A DNA stretch of 64,000 bases from positions 1 to 64,000 of the forward strand of contig VXVC01000014.1 in NCBI GenBank assembly GCA_009836625.1. The letters run 5' to 3'. The translations under genes and the position numbers were made by a program. This DNA comes from Holophagales bacterium (GTDB lineage: Bacteria > Acidobacteriota > Thermoanaerobaculia > Multivoradales > Multivoraceae). Below are positions 8,560 through 18,114 of the stretch, piece by piece (position 1 is the stretch's first letter; each line of letters begins with the position of its first letter). The notes beneath the pieces were generated by a model, which saw only the letters and a program-made list of their open reading frames with translations, ran no database searches and was not told where the DNA came from.

Positions 8560-11500
8560 GGCGGGCGTAGTAGTACCCGCCACTCAGCCCCCACGGCGTC
8601 ACCGGGCTGTACCGCGAACCCAACACTTCGACCAGCGGCGCGGGCGCGGACGCCAGGACATCGAACATGTTCTGCGCGCCGACGGAAACCGTCGTGTCCG
8701 CGGCGATCGGGATCGTGGCCTCGAAGTCGAAGATGAAGGCCGAATCCTGCACCGGCGGCGCCGCGTCGGCCCACAGGCGCGTGTAGTAGTAGTCGATCCA
8801 GGAGCCGTAGTAGCTCAACCGTCCCAGCAGGCCGACCGGCCCCATCTGCTGGCCGACCGCGACGTTCCAGCGCAGACGCGGCACGCCGCGCTCGATGGAG
8901 AGCACGTCGGCGGGGCTCAGCAGGGCGGAGTCCTTCGTGACCTCGGTGTCGGTGTAGTTCAGGCTGAAGCTGAACTCGGTGTCGCCGTCGAAGGCGACCG
9001 GAATCCAGGTCGAGACGAGGTCGATGCCCTGGGTGCGGGTCGAGAAGTCGTTGATGAAGAAGCGGAAGAAGGAGAGGTTCCGCGCCGAGGTGATGCCCTG
9101 CGAGAGCAGCAGCTCGCGCTCGTCCTCGGTCAGCGTGATCACCTGCGACAGCGACAGCCGGTCGTCGATGTCGACGTTGAAGACGTCGGCTGTCAGCGTG
9201 AACGGTCCGTTGTCGATCACCAGGCCGGCGGTCGCGTGGACCGACTCCTCGGGCTCGAGCGGCTTGCCTCCCCGCAGCTCCGCCGCGATGAAGGTGGACG
9301 GCACGGTGGCGCTGTCGACGAGTTCCAGGGTCACCGGATCGATCGTCGTCTGCACGTTGAGCGCGTTCTGCTGCCCCGGCGTCGGCGCGCGGAAGCCGGT
9401 GCTGACGCCGCCGCGGATCGCCGCGGTCTCGCTCAGCTCGCGCCGGAACGACAGCTTGCCGTTCGTCGTGTTGCCGAAGACGTCGTAGTCCTCGACCCTC
9501 AGGGCGGCGCCCAGGCCCCACCGATCGTCCGCGCCATGCCACTCGACGTCGCCGTAGACGGCGACGTTCTCGCGGCTCCAGGTTCCGGCCGTGTAGTCGG
9601 GGAACCCGGGGAAGCCGTTCGAGGCCGGAATGAAGCCCTGCTCCGCGTACGGGCCGACCTCCCAGGACGGCCGTCCCCCGGCGCCGATCCTGAAGCTCTC
9701 GTCGCGCCACTCGGCGCCGGCGGCGAGGCTGACCCTGTGGGACACGGAGTAGGAGATGTCGAAGTTCAGGTTGACGTCTTCCTGCTCGTACAGGCCGGGG
9801 TCGAAGTCGCGGGGCGTCTCCGGGCCGAGCGACGCGTTCACGGTGTTCATGAAGAAGAAGTCGGACTCGTGCGAGCCAAGGCTGGCGGAGAGGTCCCAGG
9901 TGAAGCCGTTGTCGAGTGACCGGCGGAAGCCCGCGACGATCGCACCGTCGGTGATCCAGCCGCCGAACTGCGGGGTGAAGCCGCCCGGCGCGATCTCCTG
10001 GAAGGAGAAGCAGTTCGGATCGGCGAAGACCTGGGCAAGGGCGTCCGCGTCGGGCACGTTGTTCGTCACCGGGACAACGGGGCAGTTCGCCGAGCCCATG
10101 CCGTTGGCGCGGAGGACGTCGCCGATCAGCAGCGTCTCGCCGCCGTCGAGGCTGTAGATGCTCTGCCGCGAGTTCGGATTGCGGAAGAAGAAGCCCTCGG
10201 TCATCTTCTTCTCGGCGTAGTTGGCGAAGCCGTAGAACTCCAGGCCGCCGTCCGACTCGTGGCCGATATTGGCGAACAGCTTCACATCGTCCTCGACCCT
10301 GGGGTTGCCCCAGATCTGCACCGGCTGCAGGACGTCGTGGTTGCCGGCGGCGATCAGCGCGGCCGCGTCCTGGCGCTGGACGCTGCGGCTCGTCGGATCG
10401 GCGCCGCCGACCTCGAAGCTCAGGTTGGCGAAGCCGTTCTCGCCCATCGGCAGGCCGAAGTTGCCGGCCACGCCGTAGCCCGCGCCGTCGCCGGCGAGGT
10501 AGCTGCCCCGGTTCAGCTCGATCGAGCCACCCGAGGCGTCGTCCTTGAGCAGAAAGTTGATGACGCCCGCGATCGCGTCCGAGCCGTACTGGGCCGACGC
10601 GCCGTCCCGCAGCACCTCGACGCGCTGCAGGGCGATCGCCGGGATGGTCGAGATGTCGGGCCCCTGCGCCCCGTCCGTCACGCCGCCGAACCAGGCGACG
10701 ACCGACGACCGGTGGCGCCGCTTGCCGTTGACCAGGATGAGCGTGTGGTCGTGGGCCAGGTTGCGCAGGCTGGCCGGCCGCACCAGGGTCGCCGCGTCGC
10801 TGATCGGATGGGTCGCGACGTTGAAGGAGGGAATCAGGTTCCGCAACTGGTAGTCGAGCGTCGCCGCGCCCTGGCGCGTGATGTCCTCGACCGGGATCGC
10901 GTCGATGGGGACCTGGGACTCCGTCACCGAACGGGCGTGCGCCCGGCTGCCGAGGACGACGATCTGCTCGTCGAAGTGAGCGTGCTCTTCGGCCTCCTCA
11001 CCCGAGATCCGGTACAGATGTCCTTCGGAGCGCAGGATGATCGCGCCATCGACGACGGCTGGCGACGCGGTGAGACTCTCGTCGAACTCGTTCTCCGCCA
11101 GAACCTCGAACTCCCGCGACGCCGAGATCACCGACACCGTGCCGTCGCGGCTCGTGAGGTAGATCCGGCCCTCGGCGGCCACGGGCGAGGCCCAGTGGTC
11201 GCCTCCGGAGGGGAGGCGGGCCCGCCACACACGCTCCCCCGTCGTCGCGTCCAGAGCCGTCACCACGCCGCCCGTGTCGGAGACCATGTAGAGCAGGTCG
11301 TCCACAATGATCGGCGAGGGGATCTCCGGAGTGCCGCGCGACTCGCTCCAGGCGATGTGCGTGTCGGTGACATCGCCGGAGCCGGCGGGGTCCACCGCCA
11401 CGAGTAAACGGGAGACCCCCTGGGTGAAGTAGACGAGGCCATGCGCGTACACGGGCCTGCAGGCCAGGTTCCAACCCCAGCCCTCGTGGACCACGCGCCA

Positions 11501-12346
11501 CAGTTCGTCGCCGGTTTCGGGGTCGTAGGCGAACGTGACCTCCGAGGCCGGGCTGATGAGCTGACGCTGGCCTTCGTGTTCGATCAGCGTCGAGGTGGCG
11601 TACGCCTTGCGGTTGTCGTTCGGCTTCGCGGCCAGCACGCTCTCGATATCCGTGATCCCGTGCGCCCGGAGCTTCTCCCCGAAATCGGTCGCGACCTCGC
11701 GGTTCCGGAGCCAGAGGGTCTCGCCGGTGCGCGTGTCGAGTGCCGCGGCGAACTGCCGGTCCACACCGTCGTAGGCGAGGAACAGTGAGTCGCCCGAGAG
11801 CACGGGCGACGAGGCCGGCCGCACCCGGTGGTCGGTGTTCAAATCCCGCCTCTCCCACAACTTCTCGCCGGTCCGCGTGTCGAGCGCCGCCGTGCCGTAG
11901 CTGCCGAAGTGGACGTAGATGCGGCCTTCCTCGATCACCGGCGTCGGCGTCGCGTGGGTGTTGTGGCCGTCCCAGGCGACCTGGGGGTTGGCGACGTCGA
12001 AGACCTTGATGTCGTGCACGATCTCTCCGCTCTCCAGGTCGACCGCGACCGCGAACAACTCGGTGCCGTCCTCGCGAGCGGTCGTCACCCAGACCTGCTC
12101 GCCCCAAACCACAGGAGAGGACCAGCCCTCGTCGTGGATGGGCGTCTTCCAGCGCACGAGCTGGCCTGCACCGAAGGCGATCGGCACGTCGGTCGCGGGG
12201 GTGCGGCCGTCGCCGGTGGGACCCCGGAACTGGTTCCACTGGCGCGCGGGGTCGGGCGAGGGCGGCGCGGCGGATTGCCCGAACGTGGTGGCGCCTGCGC
12301 CGACGACGGTGACGGCGGCGATCAGGATCGAGGGTGCGGCTTTCAT
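8543..12346 (-). CDS. PQQ-type beta-propeller fused to TonB-dependent receptor
   Basis: One uninterrupted frame of 1267 residues. A signal peptide (MKAAPSILIAAVTVVGAG) leads to a PQQ-like/BamB-like beta-propeller, about residues 30-450, starting with WNQFRGPTGDG and with repeated blade motifs such as LDTRTGEKLWERR, LDTRTGETLWLRN and LDATTGERVWRAR. At about residue 457 a TonB-box-like EQIVVLGSR starts a complete receptor: plug (LVNGKRRHRSSVV, VEVLRDGASAQYGSDAIAGV) to about 600, then barrel to the C-terminal YYYARLNYRW. Normally these are separate proteins. The start is the ATG at 12346 with GGAG 9 bases upstream; an ATG at 12361 overlaps the yejF stop. It is the last gene after yejABEF, so peptide or amino-acid-derived ligands are the natural guess. 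Each half is secure; the combined function is unknown. Confidence 0.88.
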   Translation of the reverse strand: MKAAPSILIAAVTVVGAGATTFGQSAAPPSPDPARQWNQFRGPTGDGRTPATDVPIAFGAGQLVRWKTPIHDEGWSSPVVWGEQVWVTTAREDGTELFAVAVDLESGEIVHDIKVFDVANPQVAWDGHNTHATPTPVIEEGRIYVHFGSYGTAALDTRTGEKLWERRDLNTDHRVRPASSPVLSGDSLFLAYDGVDRQFAAALDTRTGETLWLRNREVATDFGEKLRAHGITDIESVLAAKPNDNRKAYATSTLIEHEGQRQLISPASEVTFAYDPETGDELWRVVHEGWGWNLACRPVYAHGLVYFTQGVSRLLVAVDPAGSGDVTDTHIAWSESRGTPEIPSPIIVDDLLYMVSDTGGVVTALDATTGERVWRARLPSGGDHWASPVAAEGRIYLTSRDGTVSVISASREFEVLAENEFDESLTASPAVVDGAIILRSEGHLYRISGEEAEEHAHFDEQIVVLGSRAHARSVTESQVPIDAIPVEDITRQGAATLDYQLRNLIPSFNVATHPISDAATLVRPASLRNLAHDHTLILVNGKRRHRSSVVAWFGGVTDGAQGPDISTIPAIALQRVEVLRDGASAQYGSDAIAGVINFLLKDDASGGSIELNRGSYLAGDGAGYGVAGNFGLPMGENGFANLSFEVGGADPTSRSVQRQDAAALIAAGNHDVLQPVQIWGNPRVEDDVKLFANIGHESDGGLEFYGFANYAEKKMTEGFFFRNPNSRQSIYSLDGGETLLIGDVLRANGMGSANCPVVPVTNNVPDADALAQVFADPNCFSFQEIAPGGFTPQFGGWITDGAIVAGFRRSLDNGFTWDLSASLGSHESDFFFMNTVNASLGPETPRDFDPGLYEQEDVNLNFDISYSVSHRVSLAAGAEWRDESFRIGAGGRPSWEVGPYAEQGFIPASNGFPGFPDYTAGTWSRENVAVYGDVEWHGADDRWGLGAALRVEDYDVFGNTTNGKLSFRRELSETAAIRGGVSTGFRAPTPGQQNALNVQTTIDPVTLELVDSATVPSTFIAAELRGGKPLEPEESVHATAGLVIDNGPFTLTADVFNVDIDDRLSLSQVITLTEDERELLLSQGITSARNLSFFRFFINDFSTRTQGIDLVSTWIPVAFDGDTEFSFSLNYTDTEVTKDSALLSPADVLSIERGVPRLRWNVAVGQQMGPVGLLGRLSYYGSWIDYYYTRLWADAAPPVQDSAFIFDFEATIPIAADTTVSVGAQNMFDVLASAPAPLVEVLGSRYSPVTPWGLSGGYYYARLNYRW

Positions 12347-12360
12347 CTTGGGTGGCTCCA

Positions 12361-13938
12361 TCAAAGCGCTGCGTTCATGAGGGCACGCGTGTAGGACTCG
12401 CGCGGCGCTTCGAACAGTTCGTCGGCCGGCCCCTGCTCGACGATCCGCCCGTCCTTCATGACGGCGATCTCGTCGCAGAGCGCACGGACGACCTTCAGGT
12501 CGTGGCTGATGAAGAGGTAGGTCAGGCCGTGGCGCTGCTGGAGGTCGAGCAACAGCTCCACGATCTGCGCCTGCACCGTCATGTCGAGGGAGGACGTCGG
12601 CTCGTCGAGCACGACGAAGCGGGGGCGGAGGATCATCGCCCGCGCGACGGCGATCCGCTGGCGCTGGCCGCCGGAGAACTCGTGCGGATAGCGGCGCTGG
12701 ATGTCGGGATCGAGACCGACGTCCGCGAGGACTTCGGCGACCCGACGGCGACGCTCGGTCCGGCTGAGGCCGGGTTCGTGGATGACCAGACCCTCGGCGA
12801 CGATCTCCTCGACGGTCAGGCGCGGCGAAAGGCTGCCGTACGGGTCCTGGAAGACGATCTGCATCGACCTCCGCAGCGGCTTGAGCTGCCTGAAGCCCAG
12901 GCCGTCGATCGACCGGCCGTCGAAGACGATCCCGCCGCGGCTCTGGAGCAGGCGGACGATCGCCATCGCCAGCGTCGTCTTGCCGCTGCCCGACTCGCCG
13001 ACGACGCCGAGGCTGTGTCCCCGGCGGACGCGGAGCGAGACGTCGTCGACGGCGACGAGCGAGCGCTTCCGCGGCCAGCCTCGAAGCGGGAACTCCACGG
13101 TCACGTCCTTCGTCTCGACCAGCGGCGGCGCTTCGTCCTCCGGGATCGGGCAGGTGCCGCGCGGCTCGGCGTCGATCAGCTTGCGGGTATAGGGATGCCC
13201 CGGCCGCGCGAAGATCCCGGGCGTCGCGCCCTCCTCGACGACGTGCCCCTGCTCCATCACGTAGACGCGGTCGGCCATCGCGCGGACGATGCCGAGGTCG
13301 TGGGTGATCAGCAGCAGCGCCATGCCGAGCCGCTCCTGCAGCTCCTTGATCAGCGCGAGGATCTGGGCCTGGACGGTGACGTCGAGCGCCGTCGTCGGCT
13401 CGTCGGCGATCAGCAGGTCCGGCTCGTTGGCGATCGCCATCGCGATCATCACCCGCTGGCGCTGGCCGCCCGAGAGCTGGTGCGGGTAGGAGTTCAGCCG
13501 TTCGCGCGCCTCCTGCAGGCCGACGAGCTCCAGGAGTTCGACGGTCCGTTCGCGAGCGGCCGGGCCGCGCAGTCCGCGGTGAAGCGCCAGCACTTCCTCC
13601 ACCTGCCGCTGGATCGTGTGGAGCGGATTGAGCGAGGTCATCGGCTCCTGGAAGATCATCGAGATCCGGCTGCCGCGGATGGCGCGCATCTCCTGCTCGC
13701 CGGCGCCCATGACCTCGCGTCCCTCGATGCGGATCGAGCCGCTCGGGTGCGACGCCCGCGGGTACGAGAGCAACTGGAGGATCGAGAGCGCGGTGACCGA
13801 CTTGCCCGAGCCGGACTCACCGACCAGGGCGACGGACTCGCCGCGGTCGAGCCGCAGGTCGAGCCCGTGGACGACCTCGACGCCGTCGAAGGCGACGGCG
13901 AGGTCGGCGATCTCGAGGAATGGTGTCGTTGGCGTCAC
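12361..13938 (-). CDS. yejF: Oligopeptide ABC transporter ATPase, double-domain (YejF-like)
   Basis: A 525-residue fused ATPase energising the YejBE permease. The N-terminal cassette has Walker A GESGSGKS, signature LSGGQRQRV and Walker B LLIADEPT; the C-terminal cassette has [17 protein letters not shown] and FVVLDEPT. Each is followed by an OppD/DppD-type oligopeptide region ([32 protein letters not shown]). Length and two-cassette layout match E. coli YejF (about 529 residues). The start is the GTG at 13938, which overlaps the yejE stop as GTGA. Its own TGA overlaps an ATG at 12361 in frame with the propeller-receptor gene, so the five genes look like one translationally coupled unit. Confidence 0.93.
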   Translation of the reverse strand: MTPTTPFLEIADLAVAFDGVEVVHGLDLRLDRGESVALVGESGSGKSVTALSILQLLSYPRASHPSGSIRIEGREVMGAGEQEMRAIRGSRISMIFQEPMTSLNPLHTIQRQVEEVLALHRGLRGPAARERTVELLELVGLQEARERLNSYPHQLSGGQRQRVMIAMAIANEPDLLIADEPTTALDVTVQAQILALIKELQERLGMALLLITHDLGIVRAMADRVYVMEQGHVVEEGATPGIFARPGHPYTRKLIDAEPRGTCPIPEDEAPPLVETKDVTVEFPLRGWPRKRSLVAVDDVSLRVRRGHSLGVVGESGSGKTTLAMAIVRLLQSRGGIVFDGRSIDGLGFRQLKPLRRSMQIVFQDPYGSLSPRLTVEEIVAEGLVIHEPGLSRTERRRRVAEVLADVGLDPDIQRRYPHEFSGGQRQRIAVARAMILRPRFVVLDEPTSSLDMTVQAQIVELLLDLQQRHGLTYLFISHDLKVVRALCDEIAVMKDGRIVEQGPADELFEAPRESYTRALMNAAL

Positions 13939-14963
13939 GACTGCGTCCCCGTCCGCCGTGGGTCGAAGGCGTCGCGCAGCGCTTCGCCGATGAAGATGAC
14001 GAGCGTCAGCAGGGTCGCCAGCGTGAAAAAGGACATGATGCCCAGCCATGGGGCGTGCAGGTTGGCCCGGCCCTGGGCGAGCAACCTCCCGAGCGAAGGC
14101 GCGTCGGCGGGCAGGCCGAAGCCGAGAAAGTCGAGCGACGTGAGCAGCGTGATCGACCCGGTGAGGATGAACGGCAGGAAGGTGAACGTCGCGACCATCG
14201 CGTTGGGCAGGACATGCCGGCGGACGATCCGCCGGTCCCCCGCTCCCAGTGCCCGCGCGGCCGTGACGTACTGGAAGTTGCGCGCCCGCAGCACCTCGGC
14301 CCGCACCACGCCCACCAGCGCCATCCAACTGAAGGCGACCAGGATGCCGAGCAGCCAGAAGACGTTCGACTCGACGATGCTCGAGAGAATGATCAGGACG
14401 AAGAGGATCGGCAGCCCGGCCCAGATCTCGATCAGGCGCTGGCCGAACAGATCGACCTTGCCGCCCAGGTAGCCCTGGACGGCGCCCGCCAGCACGCCGA
14501 TGATCGAGCTCAGGGCCGTGAGCACCAGCCCGAACAGGAAGGACAGCCGGATGCCGTAGATGAGGCCTGCGAGGACGTCCTTGCCGATGTCGTCGGTGCC
14601 CAGCCAGTGCCGCCGCGACGGCGGATAGGGGGCCGGCCCGGGCAGCTCGTAGTCGATCGTGTCGTGGGCATAGGGGACTGGCGGCCAGATCATCCAGCCG
14701 CCGCTGCCGCGCACGAGTTCCTGGACGAACTCCTCGCGGTAGTCGGCCTCCGTCTCGAACACGCCGCCGAACTCGGTCTCGGCGTACTTCGCGACGATCG
14801 GAAAGTAGAACCGTCCCTCGTGGCGAACCACCAGGGGCTTGTCGTTGGCGAGCACCTCGGCGAACAGGGTGGCGCCGAAGATGACGAGGAAGATCCCGAG
14901 CGACCAGTAGCCACGCCGGTTCGCCTTGAAGGCGGCCCATCTCCTCTGCGAGAGGCTGCTCAC
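13935..14963 (-). CDS. yejE: Oligopeptide ABC transporter permease YejE
   Basis: A 342-residue inner-membrane permease, second of the YejBE pair. It has the YejE/OppC hallmarks: a cytoplasmic N-terminal [16 protein letters not shown], one helix, a large periplasmic insertion ([20 protein letters not shown]) with [19 protein letters not shown], the segment [19 protein letters not shown], and a C-terminal five-helix transport domain with an EAA-type loop near [18 protein letters not shown]. Start GTG at 14963 overlaps the yejB stop by 4 bases (GTGA); its stop overlaps the yejF start in the same way. Confidence 0.93.
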   Translation of the reverse strand: MSSLSQRRWAAFKANRRGYWSLGIFLVIFGATLFAEVLANDKPLVVRHEGRFYFPIVAKYAETEFGGVFETEADYREEFVQELVRGSGGWMIWPPVPYAHDTIDYELPGPAPYPPSRRHWLGTDDIGKDVLAGLIYGIRLSFLFGLVLTALSSIIGVLAGAVQGYLGGKVDLFGQRLIEIWAGLPILFVLIILSSIVESNVFWLLGILVAFSWMALVGVVRAEVLRARNFQYVTAARALGAGDRRIVRRHVLPNAMVATFTFLPFILTGSITLLTSLDFLGFGLPADAPSLGRLLAQGRANLHAPWLGIMSFFTLATLLTLVIFIGEALRDAFDPRRTGTQS

Positions 14964-16036
14964 ACGTCCCGCCTCTCGAAGTCGATCCGTGGATCCGTCA
15001 ACGTGTACGTCACGTCCGTCAGGAGTTGCAGCACCAGCGCCAGCAGGGTCGAGATGTAGAGGGTCCCGAAGATGATCGGGTAGTCGCGGGTGACGATCGC
15101 CTCGAAGCCGAGGAGGCCCAGGCCGTCGAGCGAGAAGATGATCTCGGCGAGCAGCACGCCGGTGAACAGCGCGCCGACCAGCGCGCGCGGGAAGCCGGCG
15201 ATGATGATCAGCATCGCGTTGCGGAACACGTGGCCGTAGAGCACGCGTCGCGGCCTGAGGCCCTTGGCCTTAGCGGTCAGCACGTACTGCTTGTTGATCT
15301 CGTCGAGGAACGAGTTCTTCGTCAGCATGGTGAGGGTGGCGAAACTGCCCGCCACCAGGGCCGTGATCGGCAGCACCAGGTGCCACAGGTAGTCCTTGAC
15401 GCGGGCCCAGGTCCCGAGGTCGGCGAAGTCGTCGGACACCAGACCCCGTAGCGGGAAGTACTCGATCATCCCGCCGCGCGCGAAGAGCACGATGAGCAGG
15501 ACGGCGAGGATGAAGGCCGGGATCGCGTAGCCGACCAGGATCACGACGCTGGTCCAGACGTCGAAGGGCGAACCGTCCTTGGTCGCCTTGCGGATGCCGA
15601 GCGGAATCGACACCGAGTAGACGATGAGCAGGGTCCAGAGCCCCAGGGACATCGACACCGGCAGCCGGTCCAGGACGAGGTCGATGACCGGCACGTCCTG
15701 GTAGAAGCTCTCGCCCAGGTCGAAGCGCAGGTAGTCGCGCAGCATGATCCCGAAGCGGACGTGGGCCGGCTTGTCGAAGCCGAACTGGCGCTCGAGTTCC
15801 TCGATGAGGGCCGGGTCGATGCCGCCGGTGGCGGTCAGCTCCGTCTCCAGAGTTGCGTCGGCCACGCCGCCGCCGAGAAGCCCGACGCCGGCGTCGAGGC
15901 CGGTGCCCTGGAGCTGGGCGATCGCCTGGTCGACCGGTCCGCCAGGCGCCGCCTGGATGATGACGAAGTTGATCAGCAGGATGCCGACCAGCGTCGGCAC
16001 CATCAGGAGGATGCGGCGCAGGACGTAGAGGAGCAC
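14960..16036 (-). CDS. yejB: Oligopeptide ABC transporter permease YejB
   Basis: A 358-residue inner-membrane permease. The N-terminus LLYVLRRILLMVPTLVGILL and the following APGGPVDQAIAQLQG are characteristic of YejB, which carries an acidic insertion before the second helix not found in OppB. The insertion GGIDPALIEELERQFGFDKP, the coupling-loop region LTAKAKGLRPRRVLYGHVFRN and the C-terminal LLTDVTYTLTDPRIDFERRD all fit. The start is the GTG at 16036 with no strong Shine-Dalgarno, downstream of a class A repeat that separates it from yejA. That spacing (105 bases) is the only break in an otherwise overlapping operon. Confidence 0.93.
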   Translation of the reverse strand: MLLYVLRRILLMVPTLVGILLINFVIIQAAPGGPVDQAIAQLQGTGLDAGVGLLGGGVADATLETELTATGGIDPALIEELERQFGFDKPAHVRFGIMLRDYLRFDLGESFYQDVPVIDLVLDRLPVSMSLGLWTLLIVYSVSIPLGIRKATKDGSPFDVWTSVVILVGYAIPAFILAVLLIVLFARGGMIEYFPLRGLVSDDFADLGTWARVKDYLWHLVLPITALVAGSFATLTMLTKNSFLDEINKQYVLTAKAKGLRPRRVLYGHVFRNAMLIIIAGFPRALVGALFTGVLLAEIIFSLDGLGLLGFEAIVTRDYPIIFGTLYISTLLALVLQLLTDVTYTLTDPRIDFERRDV

Positions 16037-16074
16037 TCTAAAGGTCGCCGGCCTCCGGCCGTCGCGTCTTTCCA

Positions 16075-16116
16075 GCCGCCTGCGGCGGCAGCGGGTCAGA
16101 AGACCCGCGCACCGAC
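16075..16116 (+). repeat. Double-hairpin dispersed repeat between yejA and yejB
   Basis: First hairpin GCCGCC, TGC, GGCGGC; second hairpin GCGGGTC, AGAA, GACCCGC; the tail is GCACCGAC, the class B tail on a class A stem. A separate GC-rich inverted repeat (GGCCGGAGGCCGGC on the minus strand) lies 10-30 bases away at about 16046-16060. On the mRNA it sits between the binding-protein gene and the permease genes, a place where hairpins often set differential mRNA stability in ABC operons (inference). Confidence 0.85.
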
Positions 16117-16141
16117 AGGCGACGGGTTCGCAGGGTAGCCA

Positions 16142-18022
16142 CTACCTGCTCTCGCCCAGCGCGGCGTCGACGCGGGCGCTCTTCTCCTCGTCGAACCACC
16201 AGAGCTGCGGGAAGCCGGTCCAGTTCAGGTGCTCGTGCCCCAGGGGCGGATGGCCGAAGCGGTCCCAGTACAGGAGGTGGCGGCCCTTGGGGGCGCCTTC
16301 GGGAATGACGTAGAAGCCCCACAGCAGCACCCGGTCGAGCGCCCGGCCGGCGATGTTCATCTCCTCTTCGGTCTCGGCCCCGATCACCTTCTCCACCAGG
16401 AAGTCCACCGCCGGGTTCCTGATCCCCGCGTAGTTCCACAGGTTCGGGGAGTCGACGCTCCGGGAGTGCAGGTAGCTGCGCGTGCGGCCCGGCTGCGGGA
16501 TGGGGTGGGTGTAGATCTTCTGCATCGTCATGTCGAAGTCGTACTGGCGCGCACGGTTCGTGAAGATGTTCGACTCCACCCGGCGGACGGTCGCGTCGAT
16601 GCCGAGGCGCGTGAGGTTGTCGACGAACGGCACCATCATCCGTTCGTGTTCCCTGAGCATGACCATGATCTCGAACCGGAGCGGCTCTCCCGTCGCCTCG
16701 TCGACGCGCCTCATGTCGCGCAGGACCCAGCCGGCCTCCTCGAGCAGCTCCCCCGCCCGCAGCAGCGCCTCCCGGTTGCGGCCGTAGCCGTCGGTTTCGG
16801 GAAGGGTGAACTCGTGCGTGAAGACGCGGTCGGGGACATGCTCCCGCAGCGGCTCGAGCAGCGCCAGTTCCCCGGCCGACGGCAGGCCGCGCGCCGCCAT
16901 CTCCGAGCCCAGGAAGAACGTCGTGTTCCGCCGCAGCGCGCCGTACTGGAGAGTGCGGTTGCCCCAGTCGAAGTTGTAGGCCAGGGTCAGCGCCTCGCGG
17001 ACGCGGATGTCCTGGAAGATCGGGCGGCGGGTGTTGAAGACGACCGACCAGTGCATCCCGTAGGTCATCCTCATCCGGTAGGTCTCCTTGTTGAAGAGCC
17101 CCATGCCGACCTCGGGGAAGTCGTAGGCGGTGGCGACCTCCCGCTCGTCCTGGTCGCGAAAGTAGTCGACGACGCGGGCCTTGAGCGCCTGGATGCCGGC
17201 CTTCATGTCCCGGAAGTAGAGGACGGAGATGCGGTCGAAGTTGTGGTAGCCGCGCCTGACGTTGAGGTCCTTCGCCCAGTAGTCCGGAACGCGCTCGAAG
17301 ACGAGGCGACGGCCGGGGTCGACCTCCTTGACGCGATAGGCGCCGTTGCCGAGCGGCCCCTCCAGGCTGGTCGCCGTGAAGTCGCGGTCCTGCCAGTAGT
17401 GCTTCGCCATCGGCAGGAAGGCGGACGCCTCCATCACCGCTCTGCGGCTTCTTCCCTCGGCGCCGAGAAGGAAGCGGAAGGAGCGCTCCCCAAGACGCTC
17501 GATGCCCTCGACGTGCCGCCAGGCCGCCTTGAAGCTGACCGGACCGTCCGCCTTCAGGGTCTTGAACGTCCACACGACGTCCTCCACCGTGACCGGCACA
17601 CCGTCGTGCCATCGCGCCTCGGGCCGCAGCGTGTAGGCCACCCAACTGTAGTCGCCGGCGACCTCGACCGTCTCGCAGAGCAGGCAGTAGAGGGTCGACA
17701 GCTCGTCCTCCGACCCCATCATCAGGCGATCGGAGGTGATCACCGTGACCCGCCAGTTGGCCCAGGCCGGCGTGCGCCCCATGTCGGCGTAGGGATGGAT
17801 GTTGTTGAAGGTCCCCGGCAGCCACGTGCGCATCTCGCCGCCCTTCGGAGCATCCGGGTTGACGTAGTCGAAGTGCGGAACGTCGGCGGCGTACTTCGGT
17901 TCGCCGAAGTAGGCGATCGCGTGCGTCGGGCCTTCCTGGGCCGGGAGAGCCGTGGCGGCGCCCAGGCAACACGTCACGCCGATGGCCGCTGCCGCGAGCG
18001 CATGCGGTGAAGCTATGTTCAC
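16142..18022 (-). CDS. yejA: Oligopeptide-binding protein YejA-like
   Basis: A periplasmic extracellular solute-binding protein (family 5, YejA branch) of about 626 residues, feeding peptides to YejBEF. Seen after a signal peptide ending near ALPAQ: IAYFGEPKYAADVPHFDYVNPDAPKGG, split here across the typical YejA opening (HAIAYFGEPKY, then FDYVNPDAPKGG), FNNIHPY, ARWHDGVPVTVEDVVWTF, and the C-terminal NLWNYAGIRNPAVDFLVEKV. Length fits E. coli YejA (604). Start choice is uncertain: the GTG at 18022 or a TTG at 18034; neither has a clear Shine-Dalgarno. First gene of the yej operon; divergent from an aminotransferase gene across about 92 bases. Confidence 0.9.
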   Translation of the reverse strand: MNIASPHALAAAAIGVTCCLGAATALPAQEGPTHAIAYFGEPKYAADVPHFDYVNPDAPKGGEMRTWLPGTFNNIHPYADMGRTPAWANWRVTVITSDRLMMGSEDELSTLYCLLCETVEVAGDYSWVAYTLRPEARWHDGVPVTVEDVVWTFKTLKADGPVSFKAAWRHVEGIERLGERSFRFLLGAEGRSRRAVMEASAFLPMAKHYWQDRDFTATSLEGPLGNGAYRVKEVDPGRRLVFERVPDYWAKDLNVRRGYHNFDRISVLYFRDMKAGIQALKARVVDYFRDQDEREVATAYDFPEVGMGLFNKETYRMRMTYGMHWSVVFNTRRPIFQDIRVREALTLAYNFDWGNRTLQYGALRRNTTFFLGSEMAARGLPSAGELALLEPLREHVPDRVFTHEFTLPETDGYGRNREALLRAGELLEEAGWVLRDMRRVDEATGEPLRFEIMVMLREHERMMVPFVDNLTRLGIDATVRRVESNIFTNRARQYDFDMTMQKIYTHPIPQPGRTRSYLHSRSVDSPNLWNYAGIRNPAVDFLVEKVIGAETEEEMNIAGRALDRVLLWGFYVIPEGAPKGRHLLYWDRFGHPPLGHEHLNWTGFPQLWWFDEEKSARVDAALGESR

Positions 18023-18114
18023 GGCTCGCCACAATAGCCGAGGCGGGCCTCTGCGCTGGCCGGGCCGCAGTACACTCGTCGCCCCCGTCGAACCTCGGAA
18101 GAGAGGGTTGGAGT

